DNA of 64,000 nucleotides from contig NZ_FNOG01000009.1 in NCBI RefSeq assembly GCF_900106525.1, forward strand, positions 62,001 to 126,000, given 5' to 3'. Within the stretch, counting starts at the first letter, position 1, and each line of letters starts with the position of its first letter. Under the pieces are notes generated by a model. The model worked only from the letters and a program-made list of their open reading frames with translations, ran no database searches and was not told where the DNA came from. Of the stretch, positions 17,841 through 25,975 are shown piece by piece. Source of the DNA: Lysobacter enzymogenes (GTDB taxonomy: Bacteria; Pseudomonadota; Gammaproteobacteria; Xanthomonadales; Xanthomonadaceae). Made by a program: the position numbers and the translations under genes.

Positions 17841-17975
17841 AAGCGTTTCGGACCGAAGCTTCGGACTGCTCGGACTGAAACGCCGGACCGCTCCGACCGA
17901 AGCTTCGGACCGCTCGACCCAAAGCTCCGGACCGCTGTTTTTGTGGGAGGGCCTTCAGGCCCGACGCTTTCCGGC
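17841..17975. repeat. CGAAGCTTCG palindrome cluster plus a family-A repeat copy
   Basis: Two copies of GACCGAAGCTTCGGAC (about 17851 and 17897) and a related third word lie between the tandem array and a family-A repeat (TTGTGGGAGGGCCTTCAGGC, 17941-17960). The intervals read GGACYGCTC. The whole stretch is non-coding. Confidence 0.6.
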
Positions 17976-17993
17976 CCGGCGCATCGGCGGCCG

Positions 17994-18033
17994 CCAAAAA
18001 ACAGCGGGGCCGAAGCTTCGCAGCTTCGGCCCC
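17994..18033 (-). terminator. Terminator of the thiolase gene
   Basis: The 12-bp stem GGGGCCGAAGCT / AGCTTCGGCCCC with a four-base loop is followed on the minus strand by CGCTGTTTTTTGG. It lies 39 bases after the stop of the minus-strand thiolase gene. Confidence 0.8.
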
Positions 18034-18071
18034 GGTGAGGCTCGCGATTCCGCGGCGCACCGCCGCAGCGA

Positions 18072-19349
18072 TCAGCGCTCCAGGATCGCCACCACGCCCA
18101 TGCCGCCGGCGGTGCAGATCGAAATCAGGCAACGGCCGCCGCCGCGTTGCTTGAGCTCCTTGGCGGCGGTGGCGACGATGCGCGCGCCGGTCGCGGCGAA
18201 GGGGTGGCCGGCGGCCAGCGAGGAACCGTTCGGATTGATCTTGGCCGGGTCGATCCGGCCCAGCGGCGCGTCCAGGCCGAGGCGGTTCTTGCAGTAGTCC
18301 TCGCTCTCCCACGCGCGCAGCGTGCACAGCACCTGCGCGGCGAAGGCCTCGTGGATTTCGTAGATGTCGAAATCCTGCAAGGTCAGGCCGTTGCGCTTGA
18401 GCATCTCCGGCACCGCCACGGTCGGCGCCATCAGCAGGCCCTCGCCGTGGACGAAGTCGACCGCGGCCACCTGCGCATCGCGCAGGTAGCACAGCACTTC
18501 GTGGTTATGCGCCTGCGCCCATTCCTCCGACGCCAGCAGACAGGCCGCGGCGCCGTCGGTCAGCGGGGTCGAGTTGGCGGCGGTGAGGGTGCCGCGGCCG
18601 GAGGTCTTGTCGAACGCCGGCTTCAGCGTGGCGAGCTTTTCCAGCGAGGAATCGGCGCGCAGGATGTTGTCGCGCGAGACCCCGCGGAAGCTCACCACCA
18701 GGTCGTCGAAGAAGCCGCGCTCGTAGGCGGCGGCCAGCTTCTGGTGCGAAGACAGCGCCCACTCGTCCTGCGAATCGCGCGAGATGTTCCACTGCTTGGC
18801 CATGTCCTCGCAGTGGTCGCCCATGCTCTTGCCGGTGCGCGGCTCGGCCACGCCGGGGAACTCGGGCTTGAGCTCGCGCAGGTGGAAGCCCTTGAACGCG
18901 GCGATCTTGTCCTTGGTGGTCTTGGCCCGCGCGGCCTGCAACAGGCGCCGGCGCAGGCTGCGGCCGTAGACGATCGGCACGTCGGAGGTGGTGTCCGAAC
19001 CGCCGCCGATGCCGGCCTCGATCTGCCCGGTGGCGATCTTGTTGGCGATGGTGATGATCGAATCCAGCGAGGTGCCGCAGGCGCGCTGCAGGGTGATGCC
19101 CGGGGTCAGCGGCGACAGCCCGGAGGACAGCGCGGCTTCGCGGCCGAGGTTCCAGTCGCTGCTGTGCTTGATCACCGCGCCCATCGCCACCTCGCCGAGC
19201 TGCTGGCCGTGCAGGCCGAACTTCTCGACCAGCGCGCCGAGCGTACGCACCGACATCCCCAGGTTGCCGACGTCCGCATAGGCGGTGTTCTGCCGGCAGA
19301 ACGGGATTCGCACGCCACCGAGCACGGCGACGGGACGGTTTTGACGCAT
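18072..19349 (-). CDS. fadI: Acetyl-CoA acyltransferase (thiolase, FadI type)
   Basis: A 425-residue thiolase that splits 3-ketoacyl-CoA in beta-oxidation or condenses acetyl-CoA. The acyl-enzyme Cys lies in LQRACGTSLDS, the second site in SLAAGHPFAATGARI, and the third motif in CTAGGMGVVAI. Sequence and length fit the FadI/trifunctional-protein beta-subunit branch. The ATG at 19349 has GAGG nine bases upstream and is preferred over a GTG at 19358. No fadJ partner is adjacent, so the symbol is a best guess. Confidence 0.85.
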   Translation of the reverse strand: MRQNRPVAVLGGVRIPFCRQNTAYADVGNLGMSVRTLGALVEKFGLHGQQLGEVAMGAVIKHSSDWNLGREAALSSGLSPLTPGITLQRACGTSLDSIITIANKIATGQIEAGIGGGSDTTSDVPIVYGRSLRRRLLQAARAKTTKDKIAAFKGFHLRELKPEFPGVAEPRTGKSMGDHCEDMAKQWNISRDSQDEWALSSHQKLAAAYERGFFDDLVVSFRGVSRDNILRADSSLEKLATLKPAFDKTSGRGTLTAANSTPLTDGAAACLLASEEWAQAHNHEVLCYLRDAQVAAVDFVHGEGLLMAPTVAVPEMLKRNGLTLQDFDIYEIHEAFAAQVLCTLRAWESEDYCKNRLGLDAPLGRIDPAKINPNGSSLAAGHPFAATGARIVATAAKELKQRGGGRCLISICTAGGMGVVAILER

Positions 19350-19475
19350 CGGCAGCACCTCTGAAGAAGCGGTTTCTGGGAACTCGCGCAGGCCCGTGGG
19401 GCAGAGCGGGCATAATGTGGCCCAGTGTAGCGCCGCCAGCGCGCTCTACCAAACGCCAGCGTATCCTCGGTGACC

Positions 19476-20393
19476 ATGACCCCCGACAGCCCTTCCGCCC
19501 GCGGCCCGACCGCGCCCCTGCACGTCCTTGGCGCGCTCGCCCTGGAGCTCAAAGGCGACGCCGCCGTGGAACGCAGCGCCCTCGCCCGCCAGGACGCCGG
19601 CGCCCTGTCGGAGAAGATCGCCCGCGACCTGGCCGGCTTCGCCGCCGACACCGCGGCGCTGGACCTGGTCACCGTCGGCGCCCATTACGACCCGGTCGAA
19701 CTGCTGCGCCCGGGCTGGCCGCTGCACCGCGAACTCGACGAGCTCGCCGCGCGCGCGCCGCGCGAACGCGGTGCCGAGCAGGCCGGCCGGGTGATCGCCT
19801 TCGGCGCCCACGACGACCAGTTGCCCGGCGCGCTGACGCCCTCGCCCGACTTCGCCGGCGGCCCGCTGCGGCTGGTGCCGTTCGCGCTGAGCGGCTCGCC
19901 TGAACTGGTCGCCCGAGTCGGCGAGATCCTCGAATCCAGCCTGCTCGAACGCGGCATGGCCGGCGCCGACACCGCCCTGGCCGCGCAGGAGGCGTTCGGC
20001 CTCAAGGTCGAGCACGCCCGCTACCTCACCGTGCACGACCTGACCGCAATGATGGCCATGCAGTACGACCACGCCGGCCTGGGCCCGCTGTGGCCGCTGC
20101 TGGAGACCGCGCTGCTGCAGCCCGAAGGCGAAGAATGGCTCGACGCCGTGCCCGAACCGCTGGTGCACTACGCCGACGGCGAAGCCCGCATCGCCCTGTT
20201 CTCGCCGGCCGCCTGGCACGCGCGCTACGCGCCCGAAGCGCCGTGCGACACCGCCGAATGCCGCGACAAGCTCAACCGCCGCTACCAGCACTTCGAAGCG
20301 CGGCTGCGGCAGGTCTCGGCGGTGCTCGGCGCGCACGGGGTGCCGGTGACGTTCGTGCATTGCGACGGCGACTACCAGCCCGGCGACCTGTGA
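19476..20393 (+). CDS. Conserved hypothetical cytoplasmic protein
   Basis: A 305-residue acidic protein without signal or membrane segment. It starts MTPDSPSARGP; a GTG six bases earlier at 19470 is an alternative. Seen: VTVGAHYDPVELLRPGWPLH, FGAHDDQLPGAL, and a Cys-containing C-terminus (CDTAECRDKLNRRYQHFEARL). It diverges from the thiolase gene. No family function is recognised; codon use is like its neighbours. Confidence 0.7.
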   Translation: MTPDSPSARGPTAPLHVLGALALELKGDAAVERSALARQDAGALSEKIARDLAGFAADTAALDLVTVGAHYDPVELLRPGWPLHRELDELAARAPRERGAEQAGRVIAFGAHDDQLPGALTPSPDFAGGPLRLVPFALSGSPELVARVGEILESSLLERGMAGADTALAAQEAFGLKVEHARYLTVHDLTAMMAMQYDHAGLGPLWPLLETALLQPEGEEWLDAVPEPLVHYADGEARIALFSPAAWHARYAPEAPCDTAECRDKLNRRYQHFEARLRQVSAVLGAHGVPVTFVHCDGDYQPGDL

Positions 20394-20415
20394 ACTCGGC
20401 CCGGCGGCGCCGGGC

Positions 20416-21681
20416 TCAGTCCTTGAACTTGCCCACCCGGCGGCCGCAGGCGACATAGCGCTCGCGCGAGCGCCAGGCCTCGTCGAGGCTGGGCTCGCTG
20501 ATGCGTTCGAACAGCTTCTTTAGGGTTTCTTCGTCGTTCGCGTCGCAGGCGAAGCTGGCGTAGTTCTGCAGGTTCCACTGGTCGGGGTAGCGCGCGATCA
20601 CGTCGTCGAAGCCGGCGCGCATGCGGTCCCAGTTGGCCCGCGTGTCGGCAAACAGCTCGCCCTCGTATTCGATTTGCGAGACGTACCAGTACATGCGCGC
20701 GTACATGCCGCGGCCTTCGGTTTTTTGGGTGCGGGCGACCGCTTCGCTGGTGAAGTGCTCGATCTGCTCGGCGCTGCCGCGCCATTTTGACAGCAAAGAT
20801 TGCAGCATCGCGAAGTACATCGGGTAGTACGCCGGGAATTTTTCCAGCCCCTCATCGAAAGTCGCAAACGAGGACTTCTGCCGGGCACGCAGCAGGTCGA
20901 TCGCCTGTTCGTAATATTCGGGCCGGGCCGCAACGATGGCCTTCTCTGCGTCGAGATAGTCCTGCGCCCGCCCCAACCAATCGAAGAACGGCCGCCAGTT
21001 GCGCTCTTCAACGCTGGCGGCGTAGCCGTTACCGCGGATCGCCCAGGCGCGCACAACCATCAGATCCGCACGCAACAGCCGGGCCAAGGCCGATTGCGGA
21101 CGCTCGCGTAGCCACTGCTGCAGCAACTCGTCGCGGGCGAGATAGGCCTCTTCGCTGTTGGCTGCGGCGCGCAAGGCCGCGAGCCACATGCCGCTTTTCC
21201 ACAAACCGCTGGGCGTTCGTTCGGACTGCAGCGCGTAGTCGTCGTATACCCGATCCAACTCGGCGAAATCGCGCGCCGCGAACAGCTTGCGCGCACGCGC
21301 CGGCAGTACCTGACGAATCTCCATCTCCGGGCTGTTCTTGAACACGGCCGCCAGGTGTTGCTGACGCTTGACCTCGCGTTCGTAGTCGGCCGGATAGAAC
21401 TCGCGCAAATCTTCGAGCGTCGGGTTTCGCCGGCGCTCAAGCTCCTTCATGCGCTGCTCGAACTGCGCGCGCCCGAGCGCCTTGCGCTCGGCGATGATCG
21501 CCTTTTGCGCGGCGACCTGCTGCTCGCGGGTCAGTCCTGCAGGAATCGACGGCACCGAGGGCGCGACGGATGTATTGGACGGCGACGTGGCCGACGGAGG
21601 CTCGGCATGCGCAGACATCGCCCAGGCGAGCGCTAACGACAACCCGAACAAGCCGGTACGGGCCAGGCGCTTTCCTTGCAT
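20416..21681 (-). CDS. Secreted DUF4034 domain protein
   Basis: A 421-residue protein with signal peptide MQGKRLARTGLFGLSLALAW and a site after SAHA. A coiled, charged region (about residues 50-120) is followed by TPR-like helices (LARDELLQQWLRERPQSALA) and the YPMYFAMLQSLLSKWRG and DQWNLQNYASFAC motifs seen in DUF4034 proteins. A good ribosome site (AAGGAAGAG) precedes the ATG. Function unknown; periplasmic. Confidence 0.75.
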   Translation of the reverse strand: MQGKRLARTGLFGLSLALAWAMSAHAEPPSATSPSNTSVAPSVPSIPAGLTREQQVAAQKAIIAERKALGRAQFEQRMKELERRRNPTLEDLREFYPADYEREVKRQQHLAAVFKNSPEMEIRQVLPARARKLFAARDFAELDRVYDDYALQSERTPSGLWKSGMWLAALRAAANSEEAYLARDELLQQWLRERPQSALARLLRADLMVVRAWAIRGNGYAASVEERNWRPFFDWLGRAQDYLDAEKAIVAARPEYYEQAIDLLRARQKSSFATFDEGLEKFPAYYPMYFAMLQSLLSKWRGSAEQIEHFTSEAVARTQKTEGRGMYARMYWYVSQIEYEGELFADTRANWDRMRAGFDDVIARYPDQWNLQNYASFACDANDEETLKKLFERISEPSLDEAWRSRERYVACGRRVGKFKD

Positions 21682-21726
21682 GACACTCTTCCTTGCAGGA
21701 TCGATTCGGAAACGGTAAGTCGGGCC

Positions 21727-22209
21727 TCAGAACCCGGACTCGTAGATCCGGTACCCGCTCTCGTCCATCCCTTGCGAGCGGTAGGTGTTCTGCGCGGCGA
21801 TGTTCTCGCGCTCGACGTACAGACGCAAGCCGATAACGGCAGGATCGGCTTGCGCCAAAGCCGCTACGTGACTATGCAATGCATCGTATACACCCTGCCG
21901 GCGGTGCTCAGGGCCGACATAGACACTCTGAATCCACCACCACTCGCCGTTGCGCCAATCGCTCCACTCGCGCGTCAGCATCAAAGTGCCCGCGGGAACG
22001 GCGATGGTTTCGCGGCCGGCGGTGTCGGCTTCGCGCATGGCGACGAAGTAGCGCGCCTTGGCCGGATCGCCCAGGCCGGCGGCGACGCCGGCGTGGACGG
22101 TGGGCGGGTCCAGGCGCTTGTGCTCGGTTTCCCAGGCCATCGCGATCATCCACTGCGCGATCAGATCGCAGTCGGCGGGCGCGGCGTCGCGGATGCGCAG
22201 GCGGGTCAT
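21727..22209 (-). CDS. GNAT-family N-acetyltransferase
   Basis: A 160-residue acetyl-CoA-dependent transferase. The N-terminus MTRLRIRDAAPADCDLIAQW is a GNAT beta-1/alpha-1 region. The pyrophosphate-binding motif A is QSVYVGPEHRRQGVYDALH (R/Q-x-x-G). The C-terminus LYVERENIAAQNTYRSQGM is motif B. The ATG at 22209 is chosen over an upstream in-frame ATG because the domain begins at once. The substrate is unknown. Confidence 0.88.
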   Translation of the reverse strand: MTRLRIRDAAPADCDLIAQWMIAMAWETEHKRLDPPTVHAGVAAGLGDPAKARYFVAMREADTAGRETIAVPAGTLMLTREWSDWRNGEWWWIQSVYVGPEHRRQGVYDALHSHVAALAQADPAVIGLRLYVERENIAAQNTYRSQGMDESGYRIYESGF

Positions 22210-22279
22210 GGCGATGGCTTCGATGGTGGAAGTGGAGGATTGCCGTTGCGCCGAATGCCCCGTCGACAACGCGAAGCCG

Positions 22280-22381
22280 TTGGTGGGAGGGGCTTCAGTC
22301 CCGATGCTGGAGCTTCTCAGCCGCGGCCAAGCGTAACCGCGCCGGAGCGAACTGCCTCGGGCCTGAAGGCCCTCCCACAGA
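22280..22381. repeat. Palindromic repeat, family A, inverted pair
   Basis: TTGGTGGGAGGGGCTTCAGT and GGCCTGAAGGCCCTCCCACA face each other across about 60 bases. The pair fills the gap between the acetyltransferase gene and the stop of sodC. Confidence 0.8.
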
Positions 22382-22957
22382 TCAGCGGCCGGTCTTGATC
22401 ACGCCGCAAGCCAGACGCGCGCCGGCGTTGCCGGTGGGCTGGCTCTTGTAGTCGTCCGGCGAGGCGTGGACGATCACCGCGCGACCGGCGACGTCGTTGG
22501 GCGCGCCGCCGCCGAGGGTCACGCCGCTGGCATGCGCGTCGACCTTGGCCACGCCTTCGGCGTTGGCGACCAGGTTGTCCATGTCGCCGGCGTGGTGCGC
22601 GCCGTGGTCGACCTGGCCGTGCGGCTGCGTGGCCGGATTGAAGTGGCCGCCCGCGCTGGTGGCGTCGGCGGCGCTGCAATCGCCCTTCTCGTGGATGTGG
22701 ATGGCGTGGGTGCTGTTCGGGGTCAGGCCGCCGATCTCGCCGGTGAGGTGTACGCCGTCGCCCATCGGCCGCACCGTGAGCTTGCCGCTGACCAGGCTGC
22801 CGGAGGCCGAGGCCAGCACCACGGTGGCCGAGCTGGCGGTGGACACCGGCTTGGCGCCGGCGGCCGGCGGCGGTGTGGGTTTGACGGTCTGGCCGCCGCA
22901 CGCCGCGAGCGCGGCGGTGGCGGCGGCGAGTACGGCGATGCGAAGAGTCGCGGACAT
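22382..22957 (-). CDS. sodC: Cu/Zn superoxide dismutase lipoprotein
   Basis: A 191-residue enzyme that dismutates superoxide in the periplasm. The lipoprotein signal is MSATLRIAVLAAATAALAAC (lipobox LAAC). Copper-site histidines are in HAIHIHEKGDC, and AGGHFNP plus HGAHHAGDM supply zinc ligands. The final copper His lies in AVIVHASPDDY, and the disulfide partner Cys is in RLACGVI. A GGAG ribosome site supports the ATG at 22957. The Pro-rich linker after the lipid Cys fits membrane anchoring. Confidence 0.95.
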   Translation of the reverse strand: MSATLRIAVLAAATAALAACGGQTVKPTPPPAAGAKPVSTASSATVVLASASGSLVSGKLTVRPMGDGVHLTGEIGGLTPNSTHAIHIHEKGDCSAADATSAGGHFNPATQPHGQVDHGAHHAGDMDNLVANAEGVAKVDAHASGVTLGGGAPNDVAGRAVIVHASPDDYKSQPTGNAGARLACGVIKTGR

Positions 22958-23403
22958 GGCGGTGCTCCTGGTCGGCGGCGTCGCGCAGCGACGCCCGGTC
23001 GTGGGTCCGACGCTAGCTGGGCCTGGGTTCAGCGCGAGTGAAGCGCGCGAAGGCGTGGCGGCGCGGCGTGTGTGGTGGCCTTGCGTCGCGATTATGGCGG
23101 CGCTGCGGGCGATCGCGCCACGTCGCGAGCGAGTCGCCAAGCGATGCATCGTTGCGTTGCGGCAAAGGCGGCGGCGCCGCGGCGATTGTGGGAGGGCCTT
23201 CAGGCCCGACGCTTTTCGCTCCGATATCCGGACCCTGGAAGGCGAGCATCGTCGCAGCGGGAACAAGAGCGTCGGGCCTGAAGGCCCTCCCACAGAAGCA
23301 AGGCACTCTCACAGGAGCAAGGCTCTCCCACAGCAGCGTGGCCGCTCGCCGAAAGCGCAGCCAACCGGCCATCGCCGCCGACCGACTCGCACAAGACCGG
23401 ACC
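22958..23403. repeat. Non-coding gap with a family-A repeat cluster (core 23186-23332)
   Basis: Upstream of sodC the gap is empty to about 23185. At 23186-23210 lies TTGTGGGAGGGCCTTCAGGC and at 23273-23294 its inverted partner. Two shortened copies of the arm end follow (CTCTCACAGGAGCAAGG and CTCTCCCACAGCAG), which looks like local amplification of the repeat edge. Confidence 0.7.
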
Positions 23404-24810
23404 TCAGCTGCGACGACGGCCCGGCCCGAGCTTGCGCGTCAGCGTGTTTCGCCCCAGCCCCAATCGCGCCGCCGCTTCGGTGCGGCGTCCGCCGGTATGC
23501 GCCAGCGCAGCTTCGAGCAACGCGCGGTCGAAACGTTCGCGCGCATCGGCGTGCAGGTTCGCGCGGCCTTCGGCCAGTTGCGCGCGCGCCCACGCCGACA
23601 GCAGCGCTTCCCACGATTCGCCCGCAACGGCCGCGGCCGCCGGTTCGGCGCCGAGCGCGTCGTCGAGATCCTCGCGCGCGATCGCGTCGCCCGGCGCCAG
23701 CGCGGCCAGGCGCCAGCACACGTTCTCCAGTTCGCGCACGTTGCCGGGCCAGTCGTGCGCCATCAGCCGTTCCAGCGCGGGCTTGGACAAGCGCTTGAGC
23801 GGTGCGCCGAAGCGCTGCGCGGCGGCGGCGAGGAAGCGCTCGGCCAGTTGCGGCACGTCGCCGCGGCGCTCGCGCAGCGGCGGCAGGCGCAGGCGCACCA
23901 CGTCCAGGCGATGCAGCAAGTCGGCGCGAAAACGGCCCTGCGCGACCAGGCCTTCGAGATCCTGATGGGTCGCCGCGATCACCCGCACATCGACCCGGAT
24001 CAGCTCGCGTCCGCCGACGCGGAAGAACTCGCCCTCGGCCAGCACGCGCAGCAGCCGGGTTTGCAACGGCAACGGCATGTCGCCGATTTCGTCGAGGAAC
24101 AGGCTGCCGCCGTGCGCCTGTTCGAAGCGGCCGACGTGGCGGCGCTGGGCGCCGGTGAACGCGCCGGCCTCATGGCCGAACAATTCGCTTTCCAGCAGCT
24201 CGGCCGGAATCGCCGCGGTGTTGAGCGCGACGAAAGGCCGGTGCGCGCGCGGCGATTCGCGATGCAGCGCGCGCGCGACCAGTTCCTTGCCGGTGCCGGT
24301 TTCGCCGGTGATCAGCACCGACAGCGGCGCCTGGGCGAGCCGACCGATGGCGCGGAACAAGGTCAGCATCGCCGGCGTGTCGCCGATCAAGGTATCGGCG
24401 GCGACCGCCTCGGCTTCGGGCTCGGCCGATGTTTCCGGCGCGCTGGTGGCCAAGGTGCGCGCGGCCAGCGCGACGGCTTCGTCCAGGTCGAAGGGCTTGG
24501 ACAGGAATTCCTGGGCGCCGCCGCGGAATGCGCCGGCGGTGCTGGCCACGTCGGTGTAGGCGCTCATTACCACCACCGGCAGCGACGGCGCGCGCGCCTT
24601 GAGTTTTTCCAGCAAGGCCAGCCCGCTGTCGCCGGGCATGCGCACATCGGTGAACAACAGGTCCGGCGCGCCGCGCTGCTCGAGCGCGTTCAACGCGTCG
24701 GCGGCGTTCTCGAAACCGTCCACGGCGTAGCCGGCCTCGCGCAGCGCGGTGGCGAGCACGAAACGGACCGAACGGTCGTCGTCGACGACCCAGATGCGCG
24801 CTGCGCTCAT
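23404..24810 (-). CDS. ntrC: Nitrogen regulation response regulator NtrC (sigma-54 activator)
   Basis: A 468-residue activator. The receiver domain has IWVVDDDRSVR and the phospho-acceptor Asp in LLFTDVRMPG. The AAA+ domain carries Walker A GETGTGKE, the sigma-54 loop GAFTGA and Walker B GGSLFLDEIGD. The C-terminal Fis-type helix-turn-helix is RRTEAAARLGLGRNTLTRKL. The start ATG overlaps the ntrB stop by four bases, indicating translational coupling. It activates nitrogen-assimilation promoters when phosphorylated by NtrB. Confidence 0.95.
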   Translation of the reverse strand: MSAARIWVVDDDRSVRFVLATALREAGYAVDGFENAADALNALEQRGAPDLLFTDVRMPGDSGLALLEKLKARAPSLPVVVMSAYTDVASTAGAFRGGAQEFLSKPFDLDEAVALAARTLATSAPETSAEPEAEAVAADTLIGDTPAMLTLFRAIGRLAQAPLSVLITGETGTGKELVARALHRESPRAHRPFVALNTAAIPAELLESELFGHEAGAFTGAQRRHVGRFEQAHGGSLFLDEIGDMPLPLQTRLLRVLAEGEFFRVGGRELIRVDVRVIAATHQDLEGLVAQGRFRADLLHRLDVVRLRLPPLRERRGDVPQLAERFLAAAAQRFGAPLKRLSKPALERLMAHDWPGNVRELENVCWRLAALAPGDAIAREDLDDALGAEPAAAAVAGESWEALLSAWARAQLAEGRANLHADARERFDRALLEAALAHTGGRRTEAAARLGLGRNTLTRKLGPGRRRS

Positions 24811-25883
24811 GCCTGCGCTCCCATCGATTCGCCTTGCGGCGCGTGGCCGTCGATCTGCATCGGCAGCAGCAGCGTGAAAACGGTGTGGCCGGGGCGCGAG
24901 CGGTAAGTCAGCGAGCCGCGGTGTTCGCGCGCGACCTGCTGCGCCAGCGCCAGTCCCAGGCCGCTGCCTTCGGCGCGGCCCGACACCAGCGGCAGGAACA
25001 ACTGCTCGGCCAATTCCTCGGGTACGCCGCGGCCGTCGTCGATGATCTCCAGGCGCAGCGCGATCGGGTGCGCGCTGTCGCCGATGCGCGCGCCGTGTTC
25101 GACCCGCGTGCGCAGGTGGACGTGGTTGGCGCCGGCCTCGATCGCGTTGCGCGCCAAGTTCCACACCGCCTGCATCAAGCGGTCGGCGTCGCCGGCGAAC
25201 TCGGGCAGGCTGGGGTCGTAATCGCGCACCAGCCGTACGGCCCAGCCGGCATCGGCCTCGGCCAAACGCAGCACGCGTTCGAGCACGGCGTGGATGTTGA
25301 GCGGCGCATGCGGGCGCGGCGGCGCCGGTGTCAGCAAGCGATCGACCAGGCCGGCGAGGCGGCCGACTTCGCTGTCGATCAGTTCCACCAGTTCGCGCGA
25401 ATCGGCATCGTCGACGCGGCGCGCGAGCAGTTGCGCGGCGCCCTTCAGGCCGGCGAGCGGATTGCGCAGTTCGTGGGCGAGGCCTTTGAGCGAGGCCGAC
25501 AGCGCCGACGGCAACAACAGCGCCGGATCGTCGCCCGGGAATTCGTCGACCGGATGCGCTTCCAGCAACCAACCGCCATCGTCGCGCCGGCTCAGCCACA
25601 GGTCGGCGAAACGCTCTTCGCCGTCGCCGTAGCGCAGGCGCATGCGGCGCATGCGCAGCGGCGCTTCGTCGCCGCCGGCGCGCGCCACCGCCAGCGCCAG
25701 GCGCCCATCGCCGGCATCGAGCCCGGCCAGCGGCCAGCCCAGCAGGCGCCGTGCGCCGACGCCGAACCAGCGCGAGAAGGCGAGGTTGCAGCCGGTCAGG
25801 GCGCCGGCCGCGTCGCTCCAGGCCACCGGAGTGGTGAGGGCGTCGAGGCTGAGGTCGGCGGAAAGCGCGGGATCGGGGGGCAT
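24807..25883 (-). CDS. ntrB: Nitrogen regulation sensor kinase NtrB
   Basis: A 358-residue cytoplasmic two-component kinase. A PAS domain lies at about residues 10-115. The phospho-accepting H-box is GLAHELRNPLAGLKGAAQLL, the N-box NLARNAIEAG, the G1 box IIDDGRGVP and the G2 box GSGLGLALAQ. There are no membrane segments, as expected for NtrB, which senses nitrogen status through PII proteins. It is the first gene of ntrB-ntrC. Confidence 0.95.
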   Translation of the reverse strand: MPPDPALSADLSLDALTTPVAWSDAAGALTGCNLAFSRWFGVGARRLLGWPLAGLDAGDGRLALAVARAGGDEAPLRMRRMRLRYGDGEERFADLWLSRRDDGGWLLEAHPVDEFPGDDPALLLPSALSASLKGLAHELRNPLAGLKGAAQLLARRVDDADSRELVELIDSEVGRLAGLVDRLLTPAPPRPHAPLNIHAVLERVLRLAEADAGWAVRLVRDYDPSLPEFAGDADRLMQAVWNLARNAIEAGANHVHLRTRVEHGARIGDSAHPIALRLEIIDDGRGVPEELAEQLFLPLVSGRAEGSGLGLALAQQVAREHRGSLTYRSRPGHTVFTLLLPMQIDGHAPQGESMGAQA

Positions 25884-25975
25884 TGCACCATCTTAGTGCA
25901 AAGAATCGTCCGGCGCGGCGGCGTTAAGCGCCCACCGCACCCGATCGGATCGGACCTCGCGCCCCACCCAGACAG

